Shown piece by piece: positions 49,565 through 57,996 of a stretch of DNA of 64,000 nt. A program made the translations under genes and the position numbers. This DNA is from Sphingomonas parapaucimobilis NBRC 15100 (GTDB lineage Bacteria > Pseudomonadota > Alphaproteobacteria > Sphingomonadales > Sphingomonadaceae), in contig NZ_BBPI01000060.1 in the NCBI RefSeq assembly GCF_000787715.1, positions 57,296 to 121,295 of the forward strand, in the 5' to 3' direction. The notes under the pieces are model-generated. The model did not search any database and was not told where the DNA came from. It worked only from the letters and a program-made list of their open reading frames with translations. How positions within the stretch are numbered: the stretch's first letter is position 1; the number at the start of each line of letters is the position of its first letter.

Positions 49565-49581
49565 TGCGTAGATTACCGGAG
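49565..49581 (+). promoter_or_regulatory. FixJ-like box between the P-type ATPase and BON genes
   Basis: TGCGTAGATTACCGGAG on the plus strand. A TATAAG-type -10 lies at about 49610, putting the box centre near -46 of the BON transcript, a normal activator position. The ATPase start is 65-81 bp away on the other side. Confidence 0.5.
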
Positions 49582-49702
49582 GCGCTGAGGGTGCGGCCGT
49601 CATCCTCCGTATAAGTGCGGATTTTTTGGCCGGGCGATCTGCAAGAAAAGGGCCGCCGGATCGCCGCCGATGCCTGGCGACGCCAATCGAAGGAGGTTCG
49701 TC

Positions 49703-50359
49703 ATGAAGAAGAGCGACAGCCAAGTGCAGGAAGACGTCATGGAAGAGCTGGTCTGGGAACCCAGCGTCGACCATGCCGATATCGGCGTTTCGGTTCATGA
49801 CGGTGTCGTGACCCTGTCCGGCTATGTCAAAAGCTATCCCGAGAAGCAGGCCGCGGAAGCGGCGGCACGCCGGGTGGCGGGAGTCCGCGCGATCGCGGAG
49901 GACATCAAGGTCCGGTTCAGTACGCAACCAAAGACCGCCGATCATGAAATCGCCAAGCGCATCGTCGATGTCTTCACCTGGAACGTGCTCGTTCCCGTCA
50001 ACGATATCTCGGTGAAGGTAGAGCATGGCTGGGTGACGCTGGGCGGTACGGTGCAATGGGCCTATCAGCGCGACGAGGCGCGCAAGGCGGCGGGCCGGAT
50101 CAACGGCGTCATCGGTGTCACCAACCTGATCTCGGTACGCACCGCCCCCGTGGCGAGCGATGTGCGCGAGCGCATCCTGGCGGCCTTCAAGCGGCAATCG
50201 AACCTGTCGGCAGAGGCCATTACCGTCACGACCGAGGGCAATGCCGTGCGGCTCGGCGGAAAGGTCAACCATTGGAGCGAGCGCGGCATCGCGGAGCGCG
50301 CCGCCTGGGCCGCGCCGGGCGTGACCGATGTGACGGACGACATCATCGTCGCCATCTGA
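49703..50359 (+). CDS. triple-BON-domain protein
   Basis: A 218-residue protein built of three BON domains (about residues 8-75, 82-150 and 156-218). Each has the GVVTLSGYV / GWVTLGGTVQ / NAVRLGGKVN turn and ends in a VAGVRAIAEDIKV-like strand (RINGVIGVTNLISV, WAAPGVTDVTDDIIVAI). BON proteins bind membranes or phospholipids and are induced by osmotic stress. No signal peptide is seen, although most OsmY-like members are exported, so it is probably cytoplasmic. AAGGAGG at 49690-49696 sets the ATG at 49703. It is the last intact gene of the island. Confidence 0.9.
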   Translation: MKKSDSQVQEDVMEELVWEPSVDHADIGVSVHDGVVTLSGYVKSYPEKQAAEAAARRVAGVRAIAEDIKVRFSTQPKTADHEIAKRIVDVFTWNVLVPVNDISVKVEHGWVTLGGTVQWAYQRDEARKAAGRINGVIGVTNLISVRTAPVASDVRERILAAFKRQSNLSAEAITVTTEGNAVRLGGKVNHWSERGIAERAAWAAPGVTDVTDDIIVAI

Positions 50360-50879
50360 TGCACGATCTCAGGACCGCCCGACACTTTGCGGCCTTACAG
50401 ACCTGCTCCCCATTTTCAGGCCGCTGATACGCCAGCTGCGATGCTATCAGGCCCGTGGCGGTGGGCGGTTGGTGAACTCGGCGGGTTCCATCCCGCCGAG
50501 GCTGCTGTGCGGTCATGTGGTGCCGAAATCGGCCTGCCTGCCTCAAGGCGGTATCGTCGTCAGATAGCGGCGAACCGTACCCCGACTTCGGACCACTTGC
50601 CTGGTCAGTGCGTCCACTCCTGTGCAGCGGGAGGGGTTGCAAAATTGCCACCGGGGCATTGCCCACGGGGCGGCGCTGCCCAGCGCGGCAAGTGACCTTT
50701 ATCGCGATCCTGCTCCAGCCCGGTCCTTCGACCAGCGGTTTTGCGATCCGACCCCTTCCGCCCCGGGCAATTCATTCTGACCCGAACGGACGACAAAGTC
50801 ATAAGACAAGCGCTTTGGCATCCGCCCGCATCTTTGCTAGTGGCCTGATCGAATAGCTTTTCAGGAAACCATTTCCCCC
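50360..50879. other. intergenic region between the island and lepA
   Basis: About 520 bp with no intact gene. It holds an IS3 orfB remnant (50447-50515). The stretch 50520-50800 is unremarkable, and the lepA promoter is probably within 50780-50870 (AAGTCATAAGACAAGCG region). No copy of the tRNA-Pro 3' end, which would mark an attachment site, was found here by eye. Confidence 0.45.
50447..50515 (-). pseudogene. IS3-family transposase OrfB C-terminal remnant
   Basis: The minus strand encodes PHSSLGGMEPAEFTNRPPPR followed by a stop, the usual end of IS3-family OrfB integrases (RPHSSLGGxTPAEFAxR). The codons before it are shifted out of frame and do not give the expected integrase core. Only about 22 codons survive. 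With the orfA remnant at 19212 it shows that IS3 elements once lay near both ends of the 19-50 kb region. Confidence 0.7.
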
Positions 50880-52691
50880 GTGTCCACGCCGCTCGACAAG
50901 ATCCGCAACTTCTCCATCATCGCGCATATCGACCATGGCAAGTCGACGCTCGCCGATCGCCTGATCCAGTTCACCGGCGGCCTGACCGACCGCGAGATGA
51001 GCGAACAGGTTCTCGATAACATGGAGATCGAGAAGGAACGCGGCATCACCATCAAGGCGCAGACCGTGCGCCTGTCTTACAAGGCACAGGACGGCGAGAC
51101 GTACACGCTGAACCTGATGGACACGCCGGGCCATGTCGACTTCGCCTATGAGGTCAGCCGCAGCCTCGCTGCGTGCGAAGGCGCGCTGCTGGTGGTCGAC
51201 GCCGCGCAGGGCGTCGAGGCGCAGACGCTGGCCAATGTCTATCAGTCGATCGAGCACGACCATGAGATCGTGCCCGTCATCAACAAGATCGACCTGCCCG
51301 CCGCCGAACCCGAAAAGGTCCGCGCCGAGATCGAGGATGTGATCGGCATCGACGCTTCCGGCGCGGTGCTGGCCAGCGCCAAGTCGGGCATCGGCATCGG
51401 CGATATCCTGGAAGCGATCGTCAAGAACATCCCTGCGCCCAAGGGCGATGCGACCGCGCCGCTCAAGGCGATGCTGGTCGACAGCTGGTACGACCCCTAT
51501 CTGGGCGTCGTCATCCTGGTCCGCGTGATGGAAGGCACCCTGAAAAAGGGGCAGCAGATCAAGTTCATGCAGGCGGGCACCACCCACCTGATCGACCGCG
51601 TCGGCTGTTTCCGGCCGAAGATCGAGCAGCTGACCGAACTGGGCGTCGGCGAGATCGGCTTCATCACCGCGCAGATCAAGGACGTGGCGCAGGCCCGCGT
51701 CGGCGACACGCTGACCGACGCCAAGAAGCCGACCGAGCAGGCGCTGCCGGGCTTCAAGGAAGTCCAGCCGGTCGTGTTCTGCGGCCTGTTCCCGGTCGAC
51801 GCGAACGACTTCGAGAAGTTGCGCGAGTCGATCAGCAAGCTGCGGCTGAACGACGCCTCGTTCAGCTTCGAGATGGAAACCTCGGCCGCATTGGGCTTCG
51901 GTTTCCGTTGCGGCTTCCTGGGCCTGCTCCATCTGGAAATTATCCAGGAGCGGCTGACCCGCGAATACGACCTCGACCTCATCACCACCGCGCCGTCGGT
52001 GGTTTATCAGATCGAGCTGAGCCATGGCGGTGGGCAGATCGACCTGCACAACCCGGCCGACATGCCCGATCCCAACAAGATCGCGTCGATCGCCGAGCCG
52101 TGGATCGAGGCGACCATCTATGTCCCCGACGAATATCTTGGCTCCATCCTGAAGCTGTGCCAGGACCGGCGCGGCATCCAGAAGAACCTGACCTATGTCG
52201 GTGGGCGCGCGCAGGCGACCTATGAACTGCCGCTCAACGAAGTCGTGTTCGACTTCTACGACCGGCTGAAGTCGCTGTCCAAGGGCTATGCCAGCTTCGA
52301 CTATCACCAGATCGGCTATCGCGAGGGCGACCTTGTGAAGATGTCGATCCTGGTCAATGAAGAGCCGGTCGACGCGCTGTCGATGATCGTCCACCGCGGC
52401 ACCGCCGAGACGCGCGGGCGCGGCATGTGCGAGCGGCTGAAGGAACTGATCCCGCGCCACCTGTTCAAGATCCCGATCCAGGCGGCGATCGGCGGCAAGG
52501 TGATCGCGCGTGAGACGATCAGCGCCATGCGCAAGGACGTGACCGCCAAATGCTATGGCGGTGACGCAACGCGTAAGCGCAAGCTGCTGGAAAAGCAGAA
52601 AAAGGGTAAGGCGAAGATGCGCGAATACGGCTCGGTCAGCATCCCGCAGGAAGCCTTCATCGCCGCGCTTCGCATGGGCGACGAGGCGTAA
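50880..52691 (+). CDS. lepA: elongation factor 4 (LepA)
   Basis: A 603-residue translational GTPase that can back-translocate ribosomes or aid their assembly. G1 is [15 protein letters not shown] at the N-terminus, the switch region has [16 protein letters not shown]3 is [14 protein letters not shown], and G4 is [11 protein letters not shown]. The LepA-specific C-terminal domain is present: [20 protein letters not shown] and a final [14 protein letters not shown]. Start is GTG at 50880 with a weak GGAAACC upstream. Length is normal. A palindromic repeat follows 9 bp after the stop. Confidence 0.98.
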   Translation: MSTPLDKIRNFSIIAHIDHGKSTLADRLIQFTGGLTDREMSEQVLDNMEIEKERGITIKAQTVRLSYKAQDGETYTLNLMDTPGHVDFAYEVSRSLAACEGALLVVDAAQGVEAQTLANVYQSIEHDHEIVPVINKIDLPAAEPEKVRAEIEDVIGIDASGAVLASAKSGIGIGDILEAIVKNIPAPKGDATAPLKAMLVDSWYDPYLGVVILVRVMEGTLKKGQQIKFMQAGTTHLIDRVGCFRPKIEQLTELGVGEIGFITAQIKDVAQARVGDTLTDAKKPTEQALPGFKEVQPVVFCGLFPVDANDFEKLRESISKLRLNDASFSFEMETSAALGFGFRCGFLGLLHLEIIQERLTREYDLDLITTAPSVVYQIELSHGGGQIDLHNPADMPDPNKIASIAEPWIEATIYVPDEYLGSILKLCQDRRGIQKNLTYVGGRAQATYELPLNEVVFDFYDRLKSLSKGYASFDYHQIGYREGDLVKMSILVNEEPVDALSMIVHRGTAETRGRGMCERLKELIPRHLFKIPIQAAIGGKVIARETISAMRKDVTAKCYGGDATRKRKLLEKQKKGKAKMREYGSVSIPQEAFIAALRMGDEA

Positions 52692-52700
52692 AAGCCCTTT

Positions 52701-52825
52701 CCTCCCCGGCACGGGGAGGGGGACCACCGCGAAGCGGCGGGGAGGGGGCTCTCCACATGGCTTTGCCTTGCTGGAAGCCCCCCTCCGACAGCCCTTCGGG
52801 TTGCCACCTCCCCGTGCCGGGGAGG
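52701..52825. repeat. dispersed 125-bp palindromic repeat, copy B
   Basis: Perfect 19-bp terminal inverted repeat (52701-52719 and 52807-52825, CCTCCCCGGCACGGGGAGG). The interior blocks GGGGACCA...GGGAGGGGGC and GAAGCCCCCCTCCGACAG...TGCCACCTCCCC match copy A in the same orientation. It sits just after the lepA stop. Confidence 0.9.
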
Positions 52826-52897
52826 ATTTGGTGGGATAAAATCGTTCCTTGTGCGTTACAGCCGTCTGACGCCATGAAGGCGAAAAGGGGGCTGTCG

Positions 52898-53650
52898 ATG
52901 AAGGGGTTTGGGTTTGTCGCGCTGATCGGCGCATGGTGCGTGTCCGCGCCCGTGATCGCACAGAACCGTGCCCCGCTGGTCCTTGCCGCCGCCAGCCTTC
53001 AGGAATCGATGACCGCCGCCGCCGATGCCTGGGCAAAGAAGGGGCATCCGCGCCCCGTCATCTCCTTTGCAGCCTCGTCCGCCCTCGCGCGACAGGTGCA
53101 GGCGGGCGGCAAGGCCGATCTGTTCGCTTCGGCCGACGAAGAATGGATGGACGTCCTGCAAAAGGACGGGCTGCTGGCCGACCGCACCCGCAGTGCGTTT
53201 CTGGCCAACCGCCTGGTCGTGATCGCACCCGCGGGCAAGGGCGGGCAGGTCACGACGCGCACGCTGGGCAGGACGCTGTCCGCCGGGCCGCTCGCCATGG
53301 CCGATACCGACAGCGTGCCTGCGGGCAAATATGGCAAGGCGGCGCTCGAGAAGCTGGGCGCCTGGGCCATGGTCGCACCGCATGTCGTGCGCGCCGAAAA
53401 TGTTCGTGCCGCGCTCGCCCTTGTCGAGCGGGGTGCGGCCCCTTACGGCATCGTCTATGCCACCGACGCCAAGGCCTCGTCGCGCGTCCGCGTGGCGGGC
53501 CTGTTCCCGGCGGCGAGCCATCCGCCGATCACCTATCCGCTCGCCCGGCTGAAAGCCTCGACCAACCCGGAGGGCGAGGGCTTCCGCCGCTTCCTGCTGT
53601 CGGGCGAAGGCAAGGCGATCTTCCGTCTTCATGGTTTCGCGACGCGATGA
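52898..53650 (+). CDS. modA: molybdate ABC transporter substrate-binding protein
   Basis: Captures molybdate (or tungstate) in the periplasm. The 250-residue precursor begins with a signal peptide cleaved after APVIA at about residue 22. The ModA fold is clear: LVLAAASLQESMTAAADAWA, VISFAASSALARQVQAGGKA, DLFASADEEWMDVLQKDGLL, and AMADTDSVPAGKYGKAALEK, with the Ser and Tyr/Asp positions used to bind the oxyanion. AAGGGGG seven bases before the ATG at 52898 sets the start; an ATG at 52874 is less likely. modB starts 7 bp after its stop. Confidence 0.93.
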   Translation: MKGFGFVALIGAWCVSAPVIAQNRAPLVLAAASLQESMTAAADAWAKKGHPRPVISFAASSALARQVQAGGKADLFASADEEWMDVLQKDGLLADRTRSAFLANRLVVIAPAGKGGQVTTRTLGRTLSAGPLAMADTDSVPAGKYGKAALEKLGAWAMVAPHVVRAENVRAALALVERGAAPYGIVYATDAKASSRVRVAGLFPAASHPPITYPLARLKASTNPEGEGFRRFLLSGEGKAIFRLHGFATR

Positions 53651-53657
53651 CGGCCTG

Positions 53658-54347
53658 ATGCTGTCGGCCGAGGAATGGGGGATCGTTCGCCTGTCGCTGC
53701 TGGTCGGTGGCACGGCGATGCTCGTGACGCTGCCGATCGCGTTCGTCCTGGCCTGGGCCTTGGCGCGGTGGCGGTTTCCGGGACGGGTGCTGCTCGACGG
53801 GATCGTCCATCTGCCGCTGGTCGTGCCGCCCGTCGTCACCGGCTGGGTGTTGCTGCTGGCCTTCGGGCCGGAAGGGCCGGTCGGGCGCTGGCTGGCGGCG
53901 TGGTTCGGGGTAAGCGTGCTGTTCCGCTGGACGGGAGCGGCGATCGCGGCGGGTGTCATGGCGCTGCCGCTGGTCGTGCGCGCCATCCGTTTGTCGATCG
54001 AGGCGGTCGATCCCCGGCTGGAGCAGGCCGCCCGGACCCTGGGGGCCGGGCGGGTGCGGGTCTTCGCCACCATCACCCTGCCGCTTTGCGCACCGGGCGT
54101 CCTCGCGGGGCTGGTGCTGGGCTTCGCACGCTCGATCGGGGAGTTCGGAGCAACGATCACCTTCGTCTCCAATGTGCCCGGCGAGACGGCGACCCTGCCG
54201 CTGGCCATCTATTCCGCGCTTCAGCGGCCGGGCGGCGAGGACATGGTATGGCGACTGGCCAGCGTGTCGGTGGTGTTGTCGCTGGTCGCGCTCGTCGCCT
54301 CCGAATGGCTGGCGCGTCGGATGGGGCGGGGGCTGCATGTCCTTTGA
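53658..54347 (+). CDS. modB: molybdate ABC transporter permease
   Basis: A 229-residue inner-membrane permease with five to six helices (LSLLVGGTAMLVTLPIAFVL first). The cytoplasmic EAA loop that docks the ATPase reads EQAARTLGAGRVRVFATITL with conserved EQAARTLGA, and GFARSIGEFGATITFVSN is the ModB signature. The ATG at 53658 is used; an in-frame start nine codons earlier would overlap modA. modC overlaps its end by 11 bp, so modABC form one operon. Confidence 0.95.
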   Translation: MLSAEEWGIVRLSLLVGGTAMLVTLPIAFVLAWALARWRFPGRVLLDGIVHLPLVVPPVVTGWVLLLAFGPEGPVGRWLAAWFGVSVLFRWTGAAIAAGVMALPLVVRAIRLSIEAVDPRLEQAARTLGAGRVRVFATITLPLCAPGVLAGLVLGFARSIGEFGATITFVSNVPGETATLPLAIYSALQRPGGEDMVWRLASVSVVLSLVALVASEWLARRMGRGLHVL

Positions 54348-54954
54348 CGTCGACGTCACGGTGCGGCGTGGCGAAGGGCAGGTCGCGGCCTGCTTCGCCA
54401 CCGGGCCGGGTGCGACCGTGCTGTTCGGGCCGTCAGGCGTGGGCAAGACCACGATCCTGCAAATGGTTGCCGGGCTCGTCCGGCCGGACACGGGCCATGT
54501 AAGGGTCGCGGGCGAGACGCTGTTCGATGCCGCTGCCCGTATCGATGTCCGCGCCGAGCATCGCCGTATAGGCTATGTCTTTCAGGAGCCACGACTATTC
54601 CCGCACCGGCGGGTTGCGGCCAATCTGCGCTATGGGATGGGGCGGGGCATTGCGCAGGGCGGGGGCGACTGGGACGGCGTCACCGCGATGCTGGGTATCG
54701 GCCATCTGCTGGACCGCTGGCCGAGAAGCCTGTCGGGCGGAGAGGCCCGGCGCGTGGCGATCGGGCGAGCGCTGCTCAGCAACCCGCGCGTGCTGCTCCT
54801 CGACGAGCCGCTGTCCTCGCTCGATCGGGCACGGCGGGGGGATATCCTGGATGCGCTGGAGGTCGTGCGCGACCATAGCGGCATCCCGATCCTGATGGTC
54901 ACGCACGACCCGGAGGAAGCCGAACGGATCGCCACCGCCATCGTCCGGCTCTAG
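54337..54954 (+). CDS. modC: molybdate ABC transporter ATPase lacking the TOBE domain
   Basis: A 205-residue ABC ATPase that powers molybdate import. Walker A is FGPSGVGKTTILQMV, Q-loop GYVFQEPRLFPHRRV, signature SLSGGEARRVAIGRAL, Walker B RVLLLDEPLSSLDRARR and the H-loop MVTHDPEEAERI. It ends right after the ATPase domain, so the 130-150-residue C-terminal Mop/TOBE domain that binds molybdate in typical ModC (about 350 residues) is absent. It overlaps modB by 11 bp. Its TAG stop shares the bases CTAG with the stop of the convergent gene. Confidence 0.93.
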   Translation: MSFDVDVTVRRGEGQVAACFATGPGATVLFGPSGVGKTTILQMVAGLVRPDTGHVRVAGETLFDAAARIDVRAEHRRIGYVFQEPRLFPHRRVAANLRYGMGRGIAQGGGDWDGVTAMLGIGHLLDRWPRSLSGGEARRVAIGRALLSNPRVLLLDEPLSSLDRARRGDILDALEVVRDHSGIPILMVTHDPEEAERIATAIVRL

Positions 54955-55742
54955 CGCGGTGCCTTGGCGGGCGGATCGGCGCACCACAGGACCTGCGCGA
55001 TCAGCCGGGGTCTGGGACAGGCGCGGTCGGGCAGGGGGATCGTTTGGCCTGGGTGCCACAGCTTCAACCGGCGCAAGGTTTCGGGCATTTCCGAGTCGAT
55101 CACCGCCAATGGATTGCCGTCACCATAACGCGTTCCGCTGCGATAGCGCAGGACGGGGGCGTAGCGCCCACCGGCATTGATCCGGTTCACGGTGATCCAG
55201 AAGCCGAACGGTGCATCGGATGTGGGCACGGCGGAAATGATCGCGCCGCGCAGCGGACCCGTTTCGACGAAGCGCACCTCCTGGTTGTTGTTGCGGCTCG
55301 TCTGTTGGCGAAAGACGGGCACGAAGCGGTCGCCCGTGCGGTCATAGGACAGCGCCATGCGGCCGACGCGCTGGTCGCCATTGCCGGCATGGACGCTGGC
55401 GACCTGGACCCAGAGCAGCGCACGTTCGGCGCTGGGGCGGACGATCCGTGCGGTTTCCAGATAATGGGCTTCATCGAACGCGTCGGGCTGGTCCGGACCG
55501 GCGAGCAGGTCGTCGAGCGCGGGACGACAGGTCTTCCCGCTATTGCGAGTCAGGCAAAGATGGAGCTTGCCCGGTGCCGTATTGCCGCCCGGGTCTTCCA
55601 CGTCCGGCCCCTGGCTTGCCACAAGCCGCCAGCCGGGGGCCAGGGCAGAAAGGTCTACCGGAGCCGGCGCGGCGGCAATGGCGGGCAGCGCCAGAACGGC
55701 GAGCCATGGGAGCAGTCGATCATGGCCCCGACGCGCTTTCAT
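54951..55742 (-). CDS. exported protein of unknown function
   Basis: A 263-residue protein with a signal peptide (about residues 8-25, RLLPWLAVLALPAIAAAPAP). The mature part has four or more Cys (LHLCLTRNSGKTCRPALDDL, DRACPRPR, VLWCADPP) that could form disulfides, and a beta-rich middle (WVQVASVHAGNGDQRVGRMA, LSYDRTGDRFVPVFRQQTSR). No catalytic motif or family is recognised. It is convergent with modC, the two stops sharing four bases, and divergent from nothing close. Confidence 0.75.
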   Translation of the reverse strand: MKARRGHDRLLPWLAVLALPAIAAAPAPVDLSALAPGWRLVASQGPDVEDPGGNTAPGKLHLCLTRNSGKTCRPALDDLLAGPDQPDAFDEAHYLETARIVRPSAERALLWVQVASVHAGNGDQRVGRMALSYDRTGDRFVPVFRQQTSRNNNQEVRFVETGPLRGAIISAVPTSDAPFGFWITVNRINAGGRYAPVLRYRSGTRYGDGNPLAVIDSEMPETLRRLKLWHPGQTIPLPDRACPRPRLIAQVLWCADPPAKAPR

Positions 55743-55831
55743 GTCCTTCCTCCTCTACCGCCCTATGAACGAATGTGCCGCGACGTGGATGGCCGCCTCA
55801 TAAAGTCCGTGTGACATTCCCGTCAGGGGTG

Positions 55832-56722
55832 TCAGAACAGCGTCGTCAGCAATACGCCGCCGATGATCGCGATTCCCGACAGGATCTGCCGCGCGCCCAG
55901 TCGCTCGCGGAACAGCCGGTGTCCGGCCATGGCAGCGATGGGGGCCTCGATGATGCCCAGCGCACGAACCGGCGCGGCGGGGGACAGGGCAAGCGCCACG
56001 AACCACCCCGCCGAGGCGCAGGCCCCGCACAACCCCGCGCCCAGCGACGGTTGCCAGCGGCGCGCCACCTCGACCAGCGTCGCCGGATCGCGCCATGCGA
56101 GGATCAGGCCGAGCGCCACCGTCTGCAACGCCTGAACGACGGCGACGCAGACCAGCGCGGCGAAGACCGGGTGGACGGGATCAAGTGCCAGTGCGGCGTG
56201 GCGAAAGGCGTTGAGCGAAAAGCCGAAGAACAGCCCCGATGCCAATCCCATCGCTGCACCGATCAGCGAGGCGCGGCGCTGCTCGGGCGGCGGCCAGGAC
56301 AGGGCGACCAGGCCGGCCGTGGTGATGGCGACGCCGATCCAGGCCACGCCGCTGATCCGGTCATGATAGACGATCAGGCCGAGCAATGCGGCCAGCGGCA
56401 GCGAGCTTTGTTGAAGTGCGGTGCCGACTGCGAAGCCGGACCGCTGCATGGCGTCAAGCAGCGCGGCCGTTGCCAGCACCTGAGACGCGGCACCCACGAT
56501 CGCCGACAGCCAGAAGGCGCCGCTCCAATGGAGGTCGGCCCCCGGCATGATCAAATGGGCCAGCATGACGAACAGGATCGAGAAGGGCAGGCCGAACAGG
56601 AACCGCACCAGCGTCGCCCCCCATGGTCCCGAGGACGCCATGACCCCGCGTTGCAGGGCGTTGCGACCGACCTGAAAGGTCGCGGCCGCGATGGTGGCGG
56701 GAATCCATAACGGGTTTGTCAT
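55832..56722 (-). CDS. DMT superfamily transporter (EamA type)
   Basis: A 296-residue inner-membrane carrier with ten predicted helices in two EamA repeats, for example FQVGRNALQRGVMASSGPWG and MQRSGFAVGTALQQSSLPLA in the first half, and APVRALGIIEAPIAAMAGHR with RLGARQILSGIAIIGGVLLT at the end. These transporters export metabolites or amino acids; the substrate cannot be told. The ATG at 56722 is the first start after the rpsI terminator; there is no good ribosome site. Confidence 0.87.
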   Translation of the reverse strand: MTNPLWIPATIAAATFQVGRNALQRGVMASSGPWGATLVRFLFGLPFSILFVMLAHLIMPGADLHWSGAFWLSAIVGAASQVLATAALLDAMQRSGFAVGTALQQSSLPLAALLGLIVYHDRISGVAWIGVAITTAGLVALSWPPPEQRRASLIGAAMGLASGLFFGFSLNAFRHAALALDPVHPVFAALVCVAVVQALQTVALGLILAWRDPATLVEVARRWQPSLGAGLCGACASAGWFVALALSPAAPVRALGIIEAPIAAMAGHRLFRERLGARQILSGIAIIGGVLLTTLF

Positions 56723-56764
56723 AGGGGAGGCGTCCTGTCGGGCGGGTGAAGTCCGCTCCAAACG

Positions 56765-56792
56765 AAAAGAGCGGCCCGTTGCCGGACCGCTC
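56765..56792 (-). terminator. intrinsic terminator of rplM-rpsI
   Basis: On the minus strand GAGCGG pairs with CCGCTC (outer six pairs, 56769-56792), then one mismatch and three more pairs, followed by four T residues (56765-56768). It lies about 60 bp after the rpsI stop. Confidence 0.8.
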
Positions 56793-56849
56793 CTTCGTGC
56801 TTGATGGCAAGTCCACGGATTGCTTGCGCAATCCGGGGCAGCCCGCAAC

Positions 56850-57395
56850 TTAGCGCTTCGAGAACTGGAAGCTGCGACGCGCCTTGGCGCGGCCATACTT
56901 CTTACGCTCGACGGTACGGCTGTCGCGGGTCAGGAAGCCAGCGGCCTTGACCGGAGCGCGCAGGATCGGCTCGTACTTGGTCAGCGCCTGGCTGATGCCG
57001 TGCTTGACCGCACCGGCCTGGCCCGACAGACCGCCGCCCTTGACGGTGCAGATCACGTCATACTGACCTTCGCGCTCGGTGATGCCGAACACCTGGTTGA
57101 TGACGAGACGCAGCGTCGGACGCGCGAAATAGACTTCCTGGTCACGACCGTTGATCGTGATCTTGCCCGAACCCGGCTTCAGCCAGACGCGAGCCACGGC
57201 ATCCTTACGACGGCCGGTGGCATAGGCGCGGCCGAACTTGTCCAGTTCCTGCTGACGCAGCGGGGTGGTGCTGACGCGCTCGACGGGAGCGGCGGCGGGC
57301 GCTTCACCCGCAGCGGCGGGCTGCGCGGTGACGGCAGCGGCCTGCTGGTTCAGGGTGGCGCCGAGATCGGCGAGCGACTGGCGGTTATCGGACAT
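56850..57395 (-). CDS. rpsI: 30S ribosomal protein S9
   Basis: S9 sits in the head of the small subunit; its C-terminal tail reaches the P site. The 181-residue protein has the S9 core with [40 protein letters not shown], and the tail [18 protein letters not shown], whose final SKR touches tRNA. An Ala/Pro/Glu-rich N-terminal extension of about 50 residues (compared with 130-residue E. coli S9) is present, as in many alphaproteobacteria. Its ATG overlaps the rplM stop as TAATG-type adjacency, so it is co-transcribed with rplM. Confidence 0.98.
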   Translation of the reverse strand: MSDNRQSLADLGATLNQQAAAVTAQPAAAGEAPAAAPVERVSTTPLRQQELDKFGRAYATGRRKDAVARVWLKPGSGKITINGRDQEVYFARPTLRLVINQVFGITEREGQYDVICTVKGGGLSGQAGAVKHGISQALTKYEPILRAPVKAAGFLTRDSRTVERKKYGRAKARRSFQFSKR

Positions 57396-57874
57396 TATGC
57401 GCCCACCTTGTTCTTGCGGTTCATCGACGCGATGTCGAGGACTTCGGGGTTCTGAGCGGCGTGCGGATGCTCGGTGCCGGCGAAGATGCGCAGGTTGCGC
57501 ATCTGCTGACGCCCCAGCGGACCGCGCGGGATCATACGCTCGACGGCCTTTTCCAGGACGCGCTCGGGGAAGCGGCCTTCCAGGACCTTGGCGGCGGTGA
57601 TGCCCTTGATACCACCGGCATAACCGGTGTGCTTGTAGTACACCTTCTGGCCCAGCTTGTTGCCGGTGAAGCGCACCTTGTCCGCGTTGATGACGATGAC
57701 ATTGTCACCGCAATCGACGTGCGGGGTGAACGACGTCTTGTGCTTGCCGCGCAGGATGTTCGCGATGATGGTGGCGGCACGGCCGACAACCAGACCGTCG
57801 GCGTCGACGATATGCCACTTCTTCTCCACCTCGTGCGGCTTGGCCGCCTTGGTGGTCTTCATGAGCGCCTTCAT
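57395..57874 (-). CDS. rplM: 50S ribosomal protein L13
   Basis: L13 is an early assembly protein of the large subunit. The 159-residue protein has [20 protein letters not shown], then [60 protein letters not shown] and [20 protein letters not shown], all standard. It ends [12 protein letters not shown]. The ATG at 57874 (MKALMKTTK) is the usual start in this group; an ATG four codons later is an alternative. Its stop overlaps the rpsI start. Confidence 0.98.
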   Translation of the reverse strand: MKALMKTTKAAKPHEVEKKWHIVDADGLVVGRAATIIANILRGKHKTSFTPHVDCGDNVIVINADKVRFTGNKLGQKVYYKHTGYAGGIKGITAAKVLEGRFPERVLEKAVERMIPRGPLGRQQMRNLRIFAGTEHPHAAQNPEVLDIASMNRKNKVGA

Positions 57875-57906
57875 GGGCGTGAGACCTTTCGGTTTGAAAT
57901 GCAACA

Positions 57907-57930
57907 CGCCGCCCGTGAACCCGGGCGGCG
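57907..57930 (-). promoter_or_regulatory. hairpin in the rplM leader
   Basis: CGCCGCCCG at 57907-57915 pairs perfectly with CGGGCGGCG at 57922-57930, 33-56 bp before the rplM start on the minus strand. No T run follows. It may be a ribosomal-protein leader structure for autoregulation by L13/S9, or simply the ctaA-side end of a longer stem. Confidence 0.35.
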
Positions 57931-57996
57931 CGAACAAGGGTCCAATGCTGGAGGACCCCCAAAATGTCAAGCAAAGTGGGGCTTTGCTGACGGGTA

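Noticed and set aside
50360..50879. Attachment-site repeat of the tRNA-Pro 3' end at the far side of the island
   Set aside because: No stretch matching the last 15-20 bases of the tRNA was found by eye in this gap.
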